Below are positions 24,667 to 33,394 of a stretch of DNA of 64,000 nucleotides, one piece after another. The notes below the pieces were generated by a model, which worked only from the letters and a program-made list of their open reading frames with translations, was not told the DNA's origin and did not search any database. A program made the position numbers and the translations under genes. Positions within the stretch are counted from its first letter, which is position 1. Every line of letters starts with the position of its first letter. Source of the stretch: Qipengyuania_B thermophila (GTDB taxonomy: Bacteria; Pseudomonadota; Alphaproteobacteria; Sphingomonadales; Sphingomonadaceae); the NCBI RefSeq assembly GCF_004153605.1, contig NZ_SDSI01000001.1:372001-436000 (forward strand). Reading direction: 5' to 3'.

Positions 24667-25308
24667 TCACGGTTCGACTCGGCGGCTGACCGGCATGGTC
24701 GGTCCGTCGGCGGGTCGTTCGGCCGGCGGAAGGTCGCGCAGATCGATGTCCCGCGCTCCGTCGCGCGTGTCCTGCGACGCGGGCGCCGCATCGCGCAGCA
24801 TCTCGTCGACAAGCCCCTCGTAATGGTTCAGCGCCCGGCGCATCTCCTCGGTCGTCGGGTCGCCGCTGAGGGCAATGGTGTGCGCCTCGCGGAACTGGCG
24901 GGCAACATCGGCATGGTCCACGGTGAGATCCTCATACAGGCGGTCGAAATCGGCCATCGGGTAGCCGCGGGTGCGCAGCATGTCGGTGACGAGAAGATCG
25001 CCCCGCACGACCGCCTCGCGCGGGCTGTCGACGAACATGGTCTTGATCTCCCGCCACTGCTCGCCGAACCGCTGCTGTTCGTCGCGGTGCAGCGGGCGGA
25101 TGTCGAAGCTGCGCACCCGCTCCTCCCGTTCGCGCAGGGCAGCCTCGGCGCCGCGGCCGCCCTGCTCCTTGGCGATCCGGTCATACTCGTCGCCATAGTG
25201 GCTGCGCAGATCGTCGGTGCGCTTCTTGCGGGTCAAGGCCCAGACCACGAGTGCGAGCAGCAGCACGCCCGCGATGATCAGCACGATGGTCAACTGGTCA
25301 TTTTGCAT
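24667..25308 (-). CDS. Membrane-anchored hypothetical protein
   Basis: A 213-residue protein with a single N-terminal transmembrane helix (IVLIIAGVLLLALVVWAL) followed by KKR and a long hydrophilic, helix-rich cytoplasmic part: EYDRIAKEQGG...EAALREREERVRSF and REIKTMFVDSPREAVVRGDLLVTDMLRTRGYP. The combination of YGDEYDR near the membrane and a VDxPxxAVxxAD-like block is shared by uncharacterised single-helix proteins in many bacteria. The C-terminus is Pro/Arg/Asp-rich. No function is known. The ATG at 25308 has AGGGGAA upstream; the frame extends further but has no support there. Confidence 0.75.
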   Translation of the reverse strand: MQNDQLTIVLIIAGVLLLALVVWALTRKKRTDDLRSHYGDEYDRIAKEQGGRGAEAALREREERVRSFDIRPLHRDEQQRFGEQWREIKTMFVDSPREAVVRGDLLVTDMLRTRGYPMADFDRLYEDLTVDHADVARQFREAHTIALSGDPTTEEMRRALNHYEGLVDEMLRDAAPASQDTRDGARDIDLRDLPPAERPADGPTMPVSRRVEP

Positions 25309-25399
25309 TGACTTGTTCCCCTGCGGACGCTTCGCCCTGCGGCAACAACGTGAACGCGCCGGTGCGAGTTCCGGCCGGCGCCCGGCAGGAGACGACCGC

Positions 25400-26179
25400 A
25401 TGCAGCTGAAAGGCAAGGTGGCGCTGGTGACAGGCGCGGGATCGGGCATCGGTCAGGCCATCGCCCACGCGTTCGCCCGCCAAGGCGCCCGCGTCGGCGT
25501 CGCGGACATCGACGCCGACGCCGCCGCGCGCACTGCCGCCGCCATCACATCCGGCGGCGGCGAGGCGATCGCGCTGACGATGGACGTCACCGACGAGAAG
25601 GCGGTGGACGAGGGCACAAACAGGCTCGCAGCCCGGTTCGGCGGTCTCGACATCGCCGTCGCCAATGCCGGCATCCAGATCGTGCACCCGGTGGAAGAGT
25701 TTCCGCTCGACGAGTTCCGCCGGGTCGTCGACATCCATCTGACTGGCGCCTTTCTCACTACACGGGCGGCCGTCCGGCACATGTACCCGGCCGGGTCTGG
25801 CTCGCTCATCTACATGGGATCGGTGCACAGCCACGATGCCTCGCCGCTGAAGTCGGCCTATGTCGCGGCAAAGCACGGCATTCTCGGGCTGGCGCGGGTG
25901 ATGGCGAAGGAAGGCGCGCCCCACGGGGTGCGCTCGAACGTCATCTGTCCGGGGTTCGTCCGCACCCCCCTCGTCGACAAGCAGATCCCCGAGCAGGCGC
26001 GCGATCTCGGCATCTCGGAGGAGCGCGTCGTGAAGGAGGTGATGCTCGGCCGCACGGTGACGGGCGAGTTCACCACCCTTGAGGACGTGGCGGACACGGC
26101 CGTGTTTCTCGCCGGCTTCGGCAGCCGGGCACTTACCGGCCAATCCTTGCTGGTCAGTAACGGCTGGGTGATGAAGTAG
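25400..26179 (+). CDS. Short-chain dehydrogenase, probable 3-hydroxybutyrate dehydrogenase
   Basis: A 259-residue NAD-dependent SDR. VTGAGSGIGQAIA is the cofactor motif, ANAGIQ the structural NAG motif, and the Ser-Tyr-Lys triad is in YMGSVHSHDASPLKSAYVAAKHG. The segments around HSHDASPLKSAY and CPGFVRTPLVDKQIPEQA resemble BdhA-type 3-hydroxybutyrate dehydrogenases, which interconvert 3-hydroxybutyrate and acetoacetate in ketone-body or PHB metabolism. Substrate assignment by motif alone is moderate. AGGAG lies before the ATG. It is divergent from the membrane-anchored hypothetical gene and convergent with the glycosyltransferase gene. Confidence 0.8.
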   Translation: MQLKGKVALVTGAGSGIGQAIAHAFARQGARVGVADIDADAAARTAAAITSGGGEAIALTMDVTDEKAVDEGTNRLAARFGGLDIAVANAGIQIVHPVEEFPLDEFRRVVDIHLTGAFLTTRAAVRHMYPAGSGSLIYMGSVHSHDASPLKSAYVAAKHGILGLARVMAKEGAPHGVRSNVICPGFVRTPLVDKQIPEQARDLGISEERVVKEVMLGRTVTGEFTTLEDVADTAVFLAGFGSRALTGQSLLVSNGWVMK

Positions 26180-26192
26180 CGCGCGGCTGCTC

Positions 26193-27344
26193 TCACCCGT
26201 GCCGGGCGCTTCCGGCAAGCACCGCCTCGATGCGGTCGGCCGCGCCCTGGGCGGAGAAGCGGATCGCCGCCCGCCGCGCCCCTTCAGCACCCAGCGCGCC
26301 GGCGAGTTCCGCATCGCTCAAGAGTTCGTCGAGGGCGGCGGCCAGGGTTTCCGCATCGGCGCGGACAGGGATCGTGCCGGCGCCAATGATTTCGCGCACC
26401 AGTTCCCAGCCTGTCTCGCCGGCGGCTACCACCGGCCTTCCGCTGCCCAGCAGCGTGCCCAGAGGCGCCGATCGCCCGCCCTCTCCCTCGTCACCGGTGC
26501 GCAGCAGCAGGTGGACAGCGGCATGGCGGGTCAGCGCCGCGTGCACCGCGGGCGCCACCGCCACCACGCCGTCCTCGGCCGGCTGGCCGCGGCCTTCGTC
26601 CTCGCCCGCAACCACCAGCACCACGTCGTCATGGCTGCGGCGAAGCCGGGCGGCCACGCGCACCAGCAGCGTGGCCGCGGCAGCGCCATGGCAGGCGCCG
26701 TGGCACAGCACCACCCGTCGACCCGACAGCGCGCTGCCGACGGGCGCGCTCGTCATGGCCGGTTCGGAAGCCGGAGGGCGCAGCACGGTGACCTCCCTCG
26801 GGCAGGCCGCGAAGCTGCGCAACGCCGCCGCCGCCGTCGCGGAGCCAGCCGATACGACTGCCGCCGCGGAGAGGATCCGCCTTCCCAGCCGCGCCTCGCC
26901 GCGCGCGGCGAGCGCCATTGCGCGCGGCGCGGCGCCGCGGCTTTCCCGGCGCCGCCACGGCCAATGCTGCGGCGCAGGCAGATGGAGCCAGACCGGCGTG
27001 CCGGTGAGGCGGGCCAGAAGAACCGGTACGAGCACCTGCACCGGCCCTGCACCGCTCACGATCAGCGCGTCCGGGCGCCGATGCCGCAGCAGCCGCCCCA
27101 GCGCGAGGAGGGCCGACACGAGCGCCAGCACCCCGACGAGCCGGCCCTGCAGGGTCGGTTTGCGTGCGCCTTCCTCCCCGTCAGCGGCGGCCAGCCGGGC
27201 GGTGCGGTGTCCGCGCCGCTCCAGCTCGGCGAGGATCGCGGCGCTCTGCGGCAGGCCCCCGAAGAGCACCACGTCCCGCGGCTTCAGCGCTGACGATGCC
27301 AAGGGCGCCTCGCCGACGCCAAGGGGCGGATTGTTCAGCAGCAC
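26193..27344 (-). CDS. Glycosyltransferase, GT4/GT-B-like
   Basis: A 383-residue protein with the two-domain layout of GT-B glycosyltransferases: an N-terminal half with LFGGLPQSAAILAELERRGHR and a long hydrophobic stretch (VGVLALVSALLALGRLL), and a C-terminal half with VVLCHGACHG, RHAAVHLLLRTGDEGEGGRSAPLGTLLGSGRPVVAAGETGWELV and ADAETLAAALDELLSDAELAGALG, which resembles the nucleotide-sugar binding end of GT4 enzymes. Key motifs are weaker than usual, so donor and acceptor are unknown. The GTG start at 27344 has GGAG eight bases upstream. The gene stands alone. 27345-27573 upstream holds nothing I can name. Confidence 0.6.
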   Translation of the reverse strand: MLLNNPPLGVGEAPLASSALKPRDVVLFGGLPQSAAILAELERRGHRTARLAAADGEEGARKPTLQGRLVGVLALVSALLALGRLLRHRRPDALIVSGAGPVQVLVPVLLARLTGTPVWLHLPAPQHWPWRRRESRGAAPRAMALAARGEARLGRRILSAAAVVSAGSATAAAALRSFAACPREVTVLRPPASEPAMTSAPVGSALSGRRVVLCHGACHGAAAATLLVRVAARLRRSHDDVVLVVAGEDEGRGQPAEDGVVAVAPAVHAALTRHAAVHLLLRTGDEGEGGRSAPLGTLLGSGRPVVAAGETGWELVREIIGAGTIPVRADAETLAAALDELLSDAELAGALGAEGARRAAIRFSAQGAADRIEAVLAGSARHG

Positions 27345-27573
27345 ACCGTCGTCTCCGTCTGCGCCTGCCGTCCGGCGGGCCTTCGCGACCGCGGCGCACC
27401 GGCGCGAACGCCGCGGACGCGATGGTGTCCGCAGCAGGCCGCAGCGACGGGTCGGATGAGCAGGCGCGATGCCCGCGGCAAGAGCCGGTGGTTAACGGGC
27501 TTTGGCGCACCGGTTCAACGATTCGTGTGCCGGCCCGAACCGATTTGCGACGAGCCGAAGCGCGCGCAACACC

Positions 27574-28101
27574 TCATCCCGCAGCGAGGGCAGCAAGCAG
27601 TTCGCCAAGCGCCCAGAAACCGAACAGCACCGCCGGCAGCAGCAGCACGCCGGTCACCGCTCCGCCCACAAGGACCGGCCTGCCGACCCAGCGTCGCGAG
27701 CCGGCCTGCGCAAGGACGGTTGCGCCCGCAGGCAGGGTCAGCGTGACCGCACTGATCAGGCCGGGCACATAGGCGCCTTGGATCGCCGCCAGAGCGATGT
27801 GCGGAACCAGCGCGTTGCTGGCCGTCATCGCGGCGATCATGCAGACCAGAAACGAGAGGCGGACCGTTGGCGCGGCCGCCCATCGCCACAGCACGACGGC
27901 AGGAAAGGCGGCGAACCCGACCAGCCCGGCCCGGACCGCAGCGATGCTCGGCAACGGCAGCGGCAGCGGAGAGGCATCCTGCAGCTGGGCCAGGGTGAAC
28001 GGCATCCGGCCGAGCATCAGCCATTCCTCCGCCGTGTGGACGAGGATGGCGATGCCGAGGATCAGCGCCAGGCGGCGTCGCTCCGCAGTGGCGAGGCTCA
28101 C
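27574..28101 (-). CDS. HXXEE-domain membrane protein
   Basis: A 175-residue protein with about five hydrophobic segments. VHTAEEW near the N-terminus is the H-x-x-E-E motif that names this family of small membrane proteins; their activity is unknown. The GTG start overlaps the stop codon of the acyl-CoA carboxylase beta gene in a GTGA junction, so translation is coupled to it even though no metabolic link is evident. The frame continues far upstream inside the carboxylase gene, but that part is a shadow. Confidence 0.8.
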   Translation of the reverse strand: MSLATAERRRLALILGIAILVHTAEEWLMLGRMPFTLAQLQDASPLPLPLPSIAAVRAGLVGFAAFPAVVLWRWAAAPTVRLSFLVCMIAAMTASNALVPHIALAAIQGAYVPGLISAVTLTLPAGATVLAQAGSRRWVGRPVLVGGAVTGVLLLPAVLFGFWALGELLAALAAG

Positions 28102-29705
28102 ATCCTGAAGACGCCGAAGCGCGGCCGGTCGGGGATCGGCGCCTCGAGACAGGCCGACAGGGCCAGCCCCAGCACGTCGCGCGTCTGCGCCGGGTCGATG
28201 ACCCCGTCGTCCCACAGGCGCGCGGTGGCGTAGTAGGGGTTGCCTTCGTCCTCGTACTTCTGCCGGATGGGGGCCTTGAACGCCTCTGCCTCCTCCGGGG
28301 TCCAGCGGTCGGCGTCGCGGTGGACGGTGGCGAGCACGGAGGCCGCTTGTTCCCCGCCCATCACCGAGATGCGGGCATTGGGCCAGGTGAACAGGAAACG
28401 CGGGGAATAGGCGCGCCCGCACATGCCGTAGTTGCCGGCACCGAAGCTGCCGCCGATGACCACGGTGATCTTGGGCACCTGCGCCGTCGCCACCGCCGTC
28501 ACCAGCTTGGCGCCATGCTTGGCAATGCCTTCGGCCTCGTAGCGGCCGCCGACCATGAAGCCGGAGATGTTCTGGAGGAACAGCAGCGGCACGCGTCGCT
28601 GGCAGGCCAGCTCGATGAAATGCGCGCCCTTCTGCGCGGATTCGGAGAACAGCACGCCGTTGTTGGCAAGGATCGCCACCGGCATCCCCCAGACGTGAGC
28701 GAACCCGCACACCAGCGTGGTCCCGTAATGCTGCTTGAACTCGTGGAACTCGGACGCGTCGACCAGCCGCGCGATCACCTCGCGCACCTCGTAGGGCGCC
28801 CGCACGTCCTCGGGGACGAGGGCATAGAGGTCATCGGGGTCGAAGCGGGGCGGGCGCGGGTTTCTCAGCGTGATGTCGGCAGCCGCGCCAGTGTTCGCCC
28901 CGAGATGCGAGACGATGTCGCGCACGATCGTCAGCGCGTGCTCGTCGTCTTCCGCCAGATGGTCGACCACGCCCGACTTCCTCGCATGCAGGTCGCCGCC
29001 GCCAAGGTCTTCCGCGCTGATCTCCTCTCCGGTGGCGGCCTTTACCAGCGGCGGTCCGGCAAGGAAGATGGTGCCTTGCTCGCGCACGATCACCGTCTCG
29101 TCCGACATCGCCGGGACATAGGCGCCGCCCGCGGTGCACGATCCCATGACGCAGGCGATCTGCGGAATGCCGAGCGAGGACATCTGCGCCTGGTTGAAGA
29201 AGATGCGCCCGAAATGGTCGCGGTCGGGAAACACCTCGGCCTGGTAGGGAAGGTTCGCACCCCCGCTGTCGACCAGATAGATGCACGGCAGGCGGTTTTC
29301 CTGGGCGATCTCCTGCGCCCGCAGGTGCTTCTTGACGGTCATCGGATAGTAGGCGCCGCCCTTCACCGTCGGATCGTTGGCGGCGATCATCACCTGGCGG
29401 CCCGACACCCGGCCGATGCCGGCGATCATGGAGGCGCCGCTGACGTCCCCTTCATACATCCCGTAGGCGGCGAGCTGTCCGATCTCGAGGAATGGCGAGC
29501 CGGGGTCGAGCAGCCGTTCCACCCGGTCGCGCGGCAGCAGCTTGCCCCGCGCGACATGCCGTTCGCGGTGCTTTTCCGGCCCGCCCAGCGCCGCCTGCGC
29601 GACGCGCGCGCGCAGTTCCTCGGCCAGCGCCCGGTTGTGGGCGGAACGCGCCTTCGCTTCGGGGCTGTCGCGGTCGAGTGTCGACGTGAGGGTCGGAGCG
29701 GTCAT
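28098..29705 (-). CDS. Acyl-CoA carboxylase carboxyltransferase beta subunit (methylcrotonyl-CoA type)
   Basis: A 535-residue carboxyltransferase. DSGGANLPYQAEVFPDRDHFGRIFFNQAQMS, GSCTAGGAYVPAMSDE, IFLAGPPLVKAATGEE, LQNISGFMVGGRYEAEGIAKHGAK and GGSFGAGNYGMCGRAYSPRFLFTWPNARISVMGGEQAA are the conserved CoA- and biotin-binding blocks, and the last one is typical of methylcrotonyl-CoA carboxylase (MccB/LiuB), step four of leucine breakdown. Isovaleryl-CoA dehydrogenase upstream on the same strand supports this; the biotin-carrying alpha subunit is not in the window. The AGAGG before its ATG lies inside the end of the low-G+C gene upstream. Confidence 0.92.
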   Translation of the reverse strand: MTAPTLTSTLDRDSPEAKARSAHNRALAEELRARVAQAALGGPEKHRERHVARGKLLPRDRVERLLDPGSPFLEIGQLAAYGMYEGDVSGASMIAGIGRVSGRQVMIAANDPTVKGGAYYPMTVKKHLRAQEIAQENRLPCIYLVDSGGANLPYQAEVFPDRDHFGRIFFNQAQMSSLGIPQIACVMGSCTAGGAYVPAMSDETVIVREQGTIFLAGPPLVKAATGEEISAEDLGGGDLHARKSGVVDHLAEDDEHALTIVRDIVSHLGANTGAAADITLRNPRPPRFDPDDLYALVPEDVRAPYEVREVIARLVDASEFHEFKQHYGTTLVCGFAHVWGMPVAILANNGVLFSESAQKGAHFIELACQRRVPLLFLQNISGFMVGGRYEAEGIAKHGAKLVTAVATAQVPKITVVIGGSFGAGNYGMCGRAYSPRFLFTWPNARISVMGGEQAASVLATVHRDADRWTPEEAEAFKAPIRQKYEDEGNPYYATARLWDDGVIDPAQTRDVLGLALSACLEAPIPDRPRFGVFRM

Positions 29706-29706
29706 G

Positions 29707-30111
29707 CTAGAGAAAACCTCTGGTAGATAGCTCCTTGCGGCATGTCATGTTGGCGATTTGTGGACCAATGACAGAGAGCTTTTCGTCACTGTATGCGGAA
29801 CAGGGTTTAGCAGGCGGCAAAACATCTGCTGCACAGAACGCGCACGTGCTCTCATTTTCATCGATACTACGAGGCGATGCACCGACATTTGCCATCTTTG
29901 TGTCACGTCCTGGCAAAAACCAAATCGCTCTTAAAACGTAGCCGAGCGAAAGGAGCAAAACTCCAAGCCCCAAACCTAAATGAGTTATCGCGAGGCTCAG
30001 AAGTATACTTTTCGACGTTTCAGCCACGCTTACGAACACAGCCGCTAACGCGCCCCCACCTATCAATATCCAGCCCAGAGATGTGGCTGTCGAACCATCA
30101 GGTCTTTCCAT
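29707..30111 (-). CDS. Low-G+C two-helix membrane protein with C-terminal cysteine motif
   Basis: A 134-residue protein of unknown function. Two transmembrane helices (GWILIGGGALAAVFVSVA and ILLSLAITHLGLGLGVLLLSLGYVL) are followed by a cytoplasmic tail with CAFC, a third cysteine eleven residues on and a fourth in IGPQIANMTC. CAFC plus the spaced IGP...C is reminiscent of the ClpX-type zinc finger, but the last CxxC is incomplete. G+C is about 50% in the lines I counted, as is 30112-30286 upstream, unlike its neighbours, so it was probably acquired. GGAGAT precedes the ATG. It ends one base before the carboxylase start codon. Confidence 0.65.
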   Translation of the reverse strand: MERPDGSTATSLGWILIGGGALAAVFVSVAETSKSILLSLAITHLGLGLGVLLLSLGYVLRAIWFLPGRDTKMANVGASPRSIDENESTCAFCAADVLPPAKPCSAYSDEKLSVIGPQIANMTCRKELSTRGFL

Positions 30112-30286
30112 AAAAGATCTCCAATCGTGCCTAGTTGTCTTCTTAAAAGTTCCATTCCGGTTATCCGACTTCCCTGTATTCCGAATAAAATCCTCGGAGG
30201 CAAGGACAGGACGAAAAGGAAGAATACTTTGGACCGCTAAATACCCAAAACGCTGCCTCAACGTCTCCATGGAACTCCCGCGAATG

Positions 30287-30634
30287 CTACGCCCCGAGAG
30301 TATTATCCCGCGGTCCCTCCGCCCGCTCGAGCAGCTCGTCCACCTGTTCCTCGATCCGTGGCGCGGCGCGCTCCATGCGGTTGATGATCGCGACGTTGCG
30401 GCGCGACAGGAGGAAACGGTAGACGCCGAACAGGTTGACCAGCAGGAGGATGCCGTTCTGCACCGCCAGCGGCAGGCCGTCGGGCGCGGTGAGGCCGGCA
30501 TACACCCACAGCACGGCCACGATCGAGAACAGCACGAAGCCCGCGCCCGTCACCTTGCGCCCGAGATCGGACGCCACCATCGCGGCGGCGATGATTGTGC
30601 CGATCGCCGCCGTCCATTCGAGCGGCCCGTCCAT
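30287..30634 (-). CDS. Small inner-membrane protein in the leucine operon
   Basis: A 115-residue protein with three hydrophobic helices (AAIGTIIAAAMVASDLG, GAGFVLFSIVAVLWVYAGL, LAVQNGILLLVNLFGVYRFLL) followed by a charged helical tail (MERAAPRIEEQVDELLERAEG). The layout resembles small uncharacterised membrane proteins with paired helices; function unknown. The ATG shares one base with the stop of isovaleryl-CoA dehydrogenase (TGATG), so it is translationally coupled to it. An alternative TTG one codon upstream is less likely. Confidence 0.75.
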   Translation of the reverse strand: MDGPLEWTAAIGTIIAAAMVASDLGRKVTGAGFVLFSIVAVLWVYAGLTAPDGLPLAVQNGILLLVNLFGVYRFLLSRRNVAIINRMERAAPRIEEQVDELLERAEGPRDNTLGA

Positions 30635-31803
30635 CAACCCGCCGCGCCGATGAGTTCGCGGCCGATCAGCATTCGGCGGATCTCGTTGGTGCCGGCGCCG
30701 ATGTCGAGCAGCTTGGCATCGCGCAGATAGCGTTCAACCGGCCAGTCGGTCGTGTACCCGGCCCCGCCCAATGCCTGCACCGCCTCGCCCGAGACGCGGA
30801 AGGCATTCTCGCTGGCGAGCAGGATGGCCCCTGCCGCATCGAAGCGGGTCGTCTGGTCGGCATCGCACGCCCGCGCGACGGCGTAGGTGTAGGACCGCGC
30901 CGACTGGAGCGCGACATACATGTCGGCGACCTTGGCCTGCATGAGCTGGAACGAGCCGATCGGCTTGCCGAACTGCTGCCGCTCGCGCAGATAGGGGATC
31001 ACCGTGTCGAGACACGCCTGCATGATGCCAAGCTGAAGGCCCGCAAGGACGACACGTTCATAGTCGAGCCCGCTCATCAGCACGCCGACGCCGCCGTTTT
31101 CCGGCCCCATGACGTTTGCGTCCGGCACGCGGCAGTCCTCGAACACGAGTTCGGATGTCGGGCTGCCGCGCATGCCCATCTTCTCGATGTGCTGTCCGAT
31201 GGAGAAGCCCGGCATGCCGCGCTCGATGAGGAAGGTGGTGATGCCGCGGCTGTTCGCCTGCGGATCGGTCTTGGCGTAGACCACCAGCACGTCGGCGTGG
31301 GCACCGTTGGTGATCCAGAACTTGGTGCCGTTCAGCACCCAGCCGCCATCGGTCCGCTCGGCCCGCAGCTTCATCGACACGACGTCGGACCCGGCGCCCG
31401 CCTCCGACATCGCCAGCGCGCCGACATGCTCGCCGCTGATGAGCCGGGGGAGGTATTTCGCCTTCTGTTCGGCGCTGCCCCAGCGGGCGATCTGGTTGAC
31501 GCACAGGTTGGAGTGAGCGCCGTAGCTCAGCCCCACCGAGGCGGAGGCGCGGCTGATCTCCTCCACCGCGATCACATGTTCCAGATAGCCGAGACCAAGA
31601 CCGCCGTCCGCCTCGGGCACGGTGATCCCGTGCAGGCCCAGCGCACCCATCTGCGTCCACAGCTCCGCACGGGGAAAGCGATCATCGCGGTCCACCGCCG
31701 CGGCCAGCGGCGCTACCTGCTCGTCGGCGAAGCGGGCGGCGCTGTCGCGGATCATCTCCGCCGTCTCGCCAAGCTGGAAATCGAACCGGGGGGTCGCGCG
31801 CAT
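30634..31803 (-). CDS. Isovaleryl-CoA dehydrogenase
   Basis: FAD-dependent oxidation of isovaleryl-CoA to 3-methylcrotonyl-CoA in leucine catabolism. The 389-residue acyl-CoA dehydrogenase has AMSEAGAGSDVVSM and WITNGAHADVLVVYAKTDP at the flavin site and GGAGYTTDWPVERYLRDAKLLDIGAGTNEIRR at the C-terminus. The catalytic Glu sits in LDYERVVLAG around residue 245, the position used by isovaleryl-CoA dehydrogenases, not the C-terminal position of most acyl-CoA dehydrogenases. AGGAG lies seven bases before the ATG. It leads a same-strand set ending in the carboxylase beta subunit. Confidence 0.92.
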   Translation of the reverse strand: MRATPRFDFQLGETAEMIRDSAARFADEQVAPLAAAVDRDDRFPRAELWTQMGALGLHGITVPEADGGLGLGYLEHVIAVEEISRASASVGLSYGAHSNLCVNQIARWGSAEQKAKYLPRLISGEHVGALAMSEAGAGSDVVSMKLRAERTDGGWVLNGTKFWITNGAHADVLVVYAKTDPQANSRGITTFLIERGMPGFSIGQHIEKMGMRGSPTSELVFEDCRVPDANVMGPENGGVGVLMSGLDYERVVLAGLQLGIMQACLDTVIPYLRERQQFGKPIGSFQLMQAKVADMYVALQSARSYTYAVARACDADQTTRFDAAGAILLASENAFRVSGEAVQALGGAGYTTDWPVERYLRDAKLLDIGAGTNEIRRMLIGRELIGAAG

Positions 31804-31904
31804 CGCTCACTCCTGCGGACCCGCGGTTCGTGCGGGTCATCCGAGCGGCGGCGATAGCGAAGCCCCGGTGCCGAAGCAATCGTGCCCCGCCGGCTGCGGC
31901 CGCC

Positions 31905-32327
31905 TCAGCGTGCCTGCCGCCACAGCTGTGTCTGGCAGATCGGCCCGATGCAGCCTTTCACCTCCAGCGTGCGGGCATCCCGCCGGCGCAGCACCGAGCG
32001 ATAGCTGCGGCCCGTCTTGGGATCGTAGATGCGCCCCCGCCAGACGTTCGCGTCCGCCACGAAGCCGGTGAGGACCGGCATGCCGAGCAGGCGCCGCCCG
32101 CGCAGCCTGGGATCGGGGTTGTTGACGTCGCGCTGGTCCGTCCCGCCGGGCGGAGCGACGAGGAAGCGCACGATCGTCCCGCACAGGGCCGGCCCGCACG
32201 GCGCGACCTCGACGATCCCGTCGCCGTCCTGCGTCACCCAGCGGCCGGTGATCGGCTCGGCGGCGGATGCGGGTGAGGCCGCGAGCAGGGCGGCGGCTGC
32301 AGCGGCACGGGCGACGAGACGGTTCAT
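31905..32327 (-). CDS. DUF2147 secreted protein
   Basis: A 140-residue exported protein. The signal peptide is MNRLVARAAAAAALLAASPASA. The mature part begins with ITGRWVTQDGDGIVEVAPCG, contains NNPDPRLRGRRLLGMPVL and DANVWRGRIYDPKTGRSYRS, and ends in GCIGPICQTQLW, all marks of DUF2147, a lipocalin-like beta-barrel family in the periplasm with no established activity. Four cysteines could form two disulfides. Its ATG overlaps the stop of midA by four bases (ATGA), making it the third gene of the lgt-midA operon. Confidence 0.9.
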   Translation of the reverse strand: MNRLVARAAAAAALLAASPASAAEPITGRWVTQDGDGIVEVAPCGPALCGTIVRFLVAPPGGTDQRDVNNPDPRLRGRRLLGMPVLTGFVADANVWRGRIYDPKTGRSYRSVLRRRDARTLEVKGCIGPICQTQLWRQAR

Positions 32328-33394
32328 GCGGCAAGCTCCTCCTGAAAACCGGCCGGCACCGGCCAACCGGGCGCGACCAGCGCCATCACCTTGAACAGCG
32401 TTCCCATGGCCTCGGGATGGGCGAGGCGCCGGCGGTCGGCGGCGATCGCCTCGGCGCGCGCGGGCGCCGCCGCCGACAACGCGCGCGCGCGTGCCCCGAT
32501 GCCGAGACTTTCAAGGAACACTCCCTGTGTCGTTGCATGGACGGCGCCGATCCCGAGCCGGCGGGCAAGCTGCGCCAGGGCCGCGAAGTCGACATGGGCG
32601 GTGAGGTCGGCCGCGCCGGGATGGGCGAGCGGGTCGACGCGCCGGTGCGCCCGGACGGCCTGAAGCGTCGATCCGGTTCGCGCATCAAGGTGGCCGTAGT
32701 CGACAAGCAGCGCCGCGCCCCCGCTCCGGCACAGGCCCTGCGCCACCTCGGCGATGAGCGCCGCGGCCGCCGGACAGGTCTCGATCACCGTGCCGACCGG
32801 CGCATCCGCGCGCTCGGCCGGCAGGGCCGCGTCCATCGGCTGCGCCCCGGCCGCGAAGGTGAAATCCTGCCTGTCGTCCAGCGTCACGACGACCTCGCGC
32901 CACCCCTCGGCCGTGCGGACCAGCTGCCGCACCGGCAGGGCGTCGAGGAACTCGTTGGCGACCAGCAGCATCGGGGCCGACCCGTCGAGATCGGCAAGGT
33001 GGCCATGCACGCGCGCCTGCGGCACGGCCTGCCGCTGAAGGGCAGCCAGGGCGGGCGAGCCTTCGACGAAGTGCACCTCCGGCACGAGGCCGTGGCGCGC
33101 CATCGCCCTCAGCGCATCCGCGGCCAGCGTGCCGCGCCCCGGCCCCAGCTCCACATAGCGGATCGGCACCGGAGAGCCGGCCCGCCTCCACAGGTCCGTG
33201 CACCACAAGCCGACCAGCTCGCCGAACATCTGGCTGATCTCGGGCGCCGTGACGAAGTCGCCCGGCGCGCCCAGCGGATCGCGGCTCGCATAGTACAGCG
33301 CGTTGCTCTCGCCCATCCAGCGCGCGACCGGAACGGGGCCGGTGTCCCGGATGAGGCGGCGGAACCGCTCCGCGGGATCCGTTTGCGGCGTCAC
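32324..33394 (-). CDS. MidA/NDUFAF7-family SAM-dependent methyltransferase
   Basis: A 356-residue protein related to mitochondrial NDUFAF7, the arginine methyltransferase needed for complex I assembly. YYASRDPLGAPGDFVTAPEISQMFGELVGLW is the family signature, YVELGPGRGTLAADALRAM the SAM-binding glycine motif, and VANEFLDALPVRQL the catalytic-region motif. The bacterial substrate is not established. The GTG start overlaps the stop of lgt (GTGA) and the stop overlaps the next start, so the three genes lgt, midA and DUF2147 form a tightly coupled operon. Confidence 0.92.
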   Translation of the reverse strand: MTPQTDPAERFRRLIRDTGPVPVARWMGESNALYYASRDPLGAPGDFVTAPEISQMFGELVGLWCTDLWRRAGSPVPIRYVELGPGRGTLAADALRAMARHGLVPEVHFVEGSPALAALQRQAVPQARVHGHLADLDGSAPMLLVANEFLDALPVRQLVRTAEGWREVVVTLDDRQDFTFAAGAQPMDAALPAERADAPVGTVIETCPAAAALIAEVAQGLCRSGGAALLVDYGHLDARTGSTLQAVRAHRRVDPLAHPGAADLTAHVDFAALAQLARRLGIGAVHATTQGVFLESLGIGARARALSAAAPARAEAIAADRRRLAHPEAMGTLFKVMALVAPGWPVPAGFQEELAA

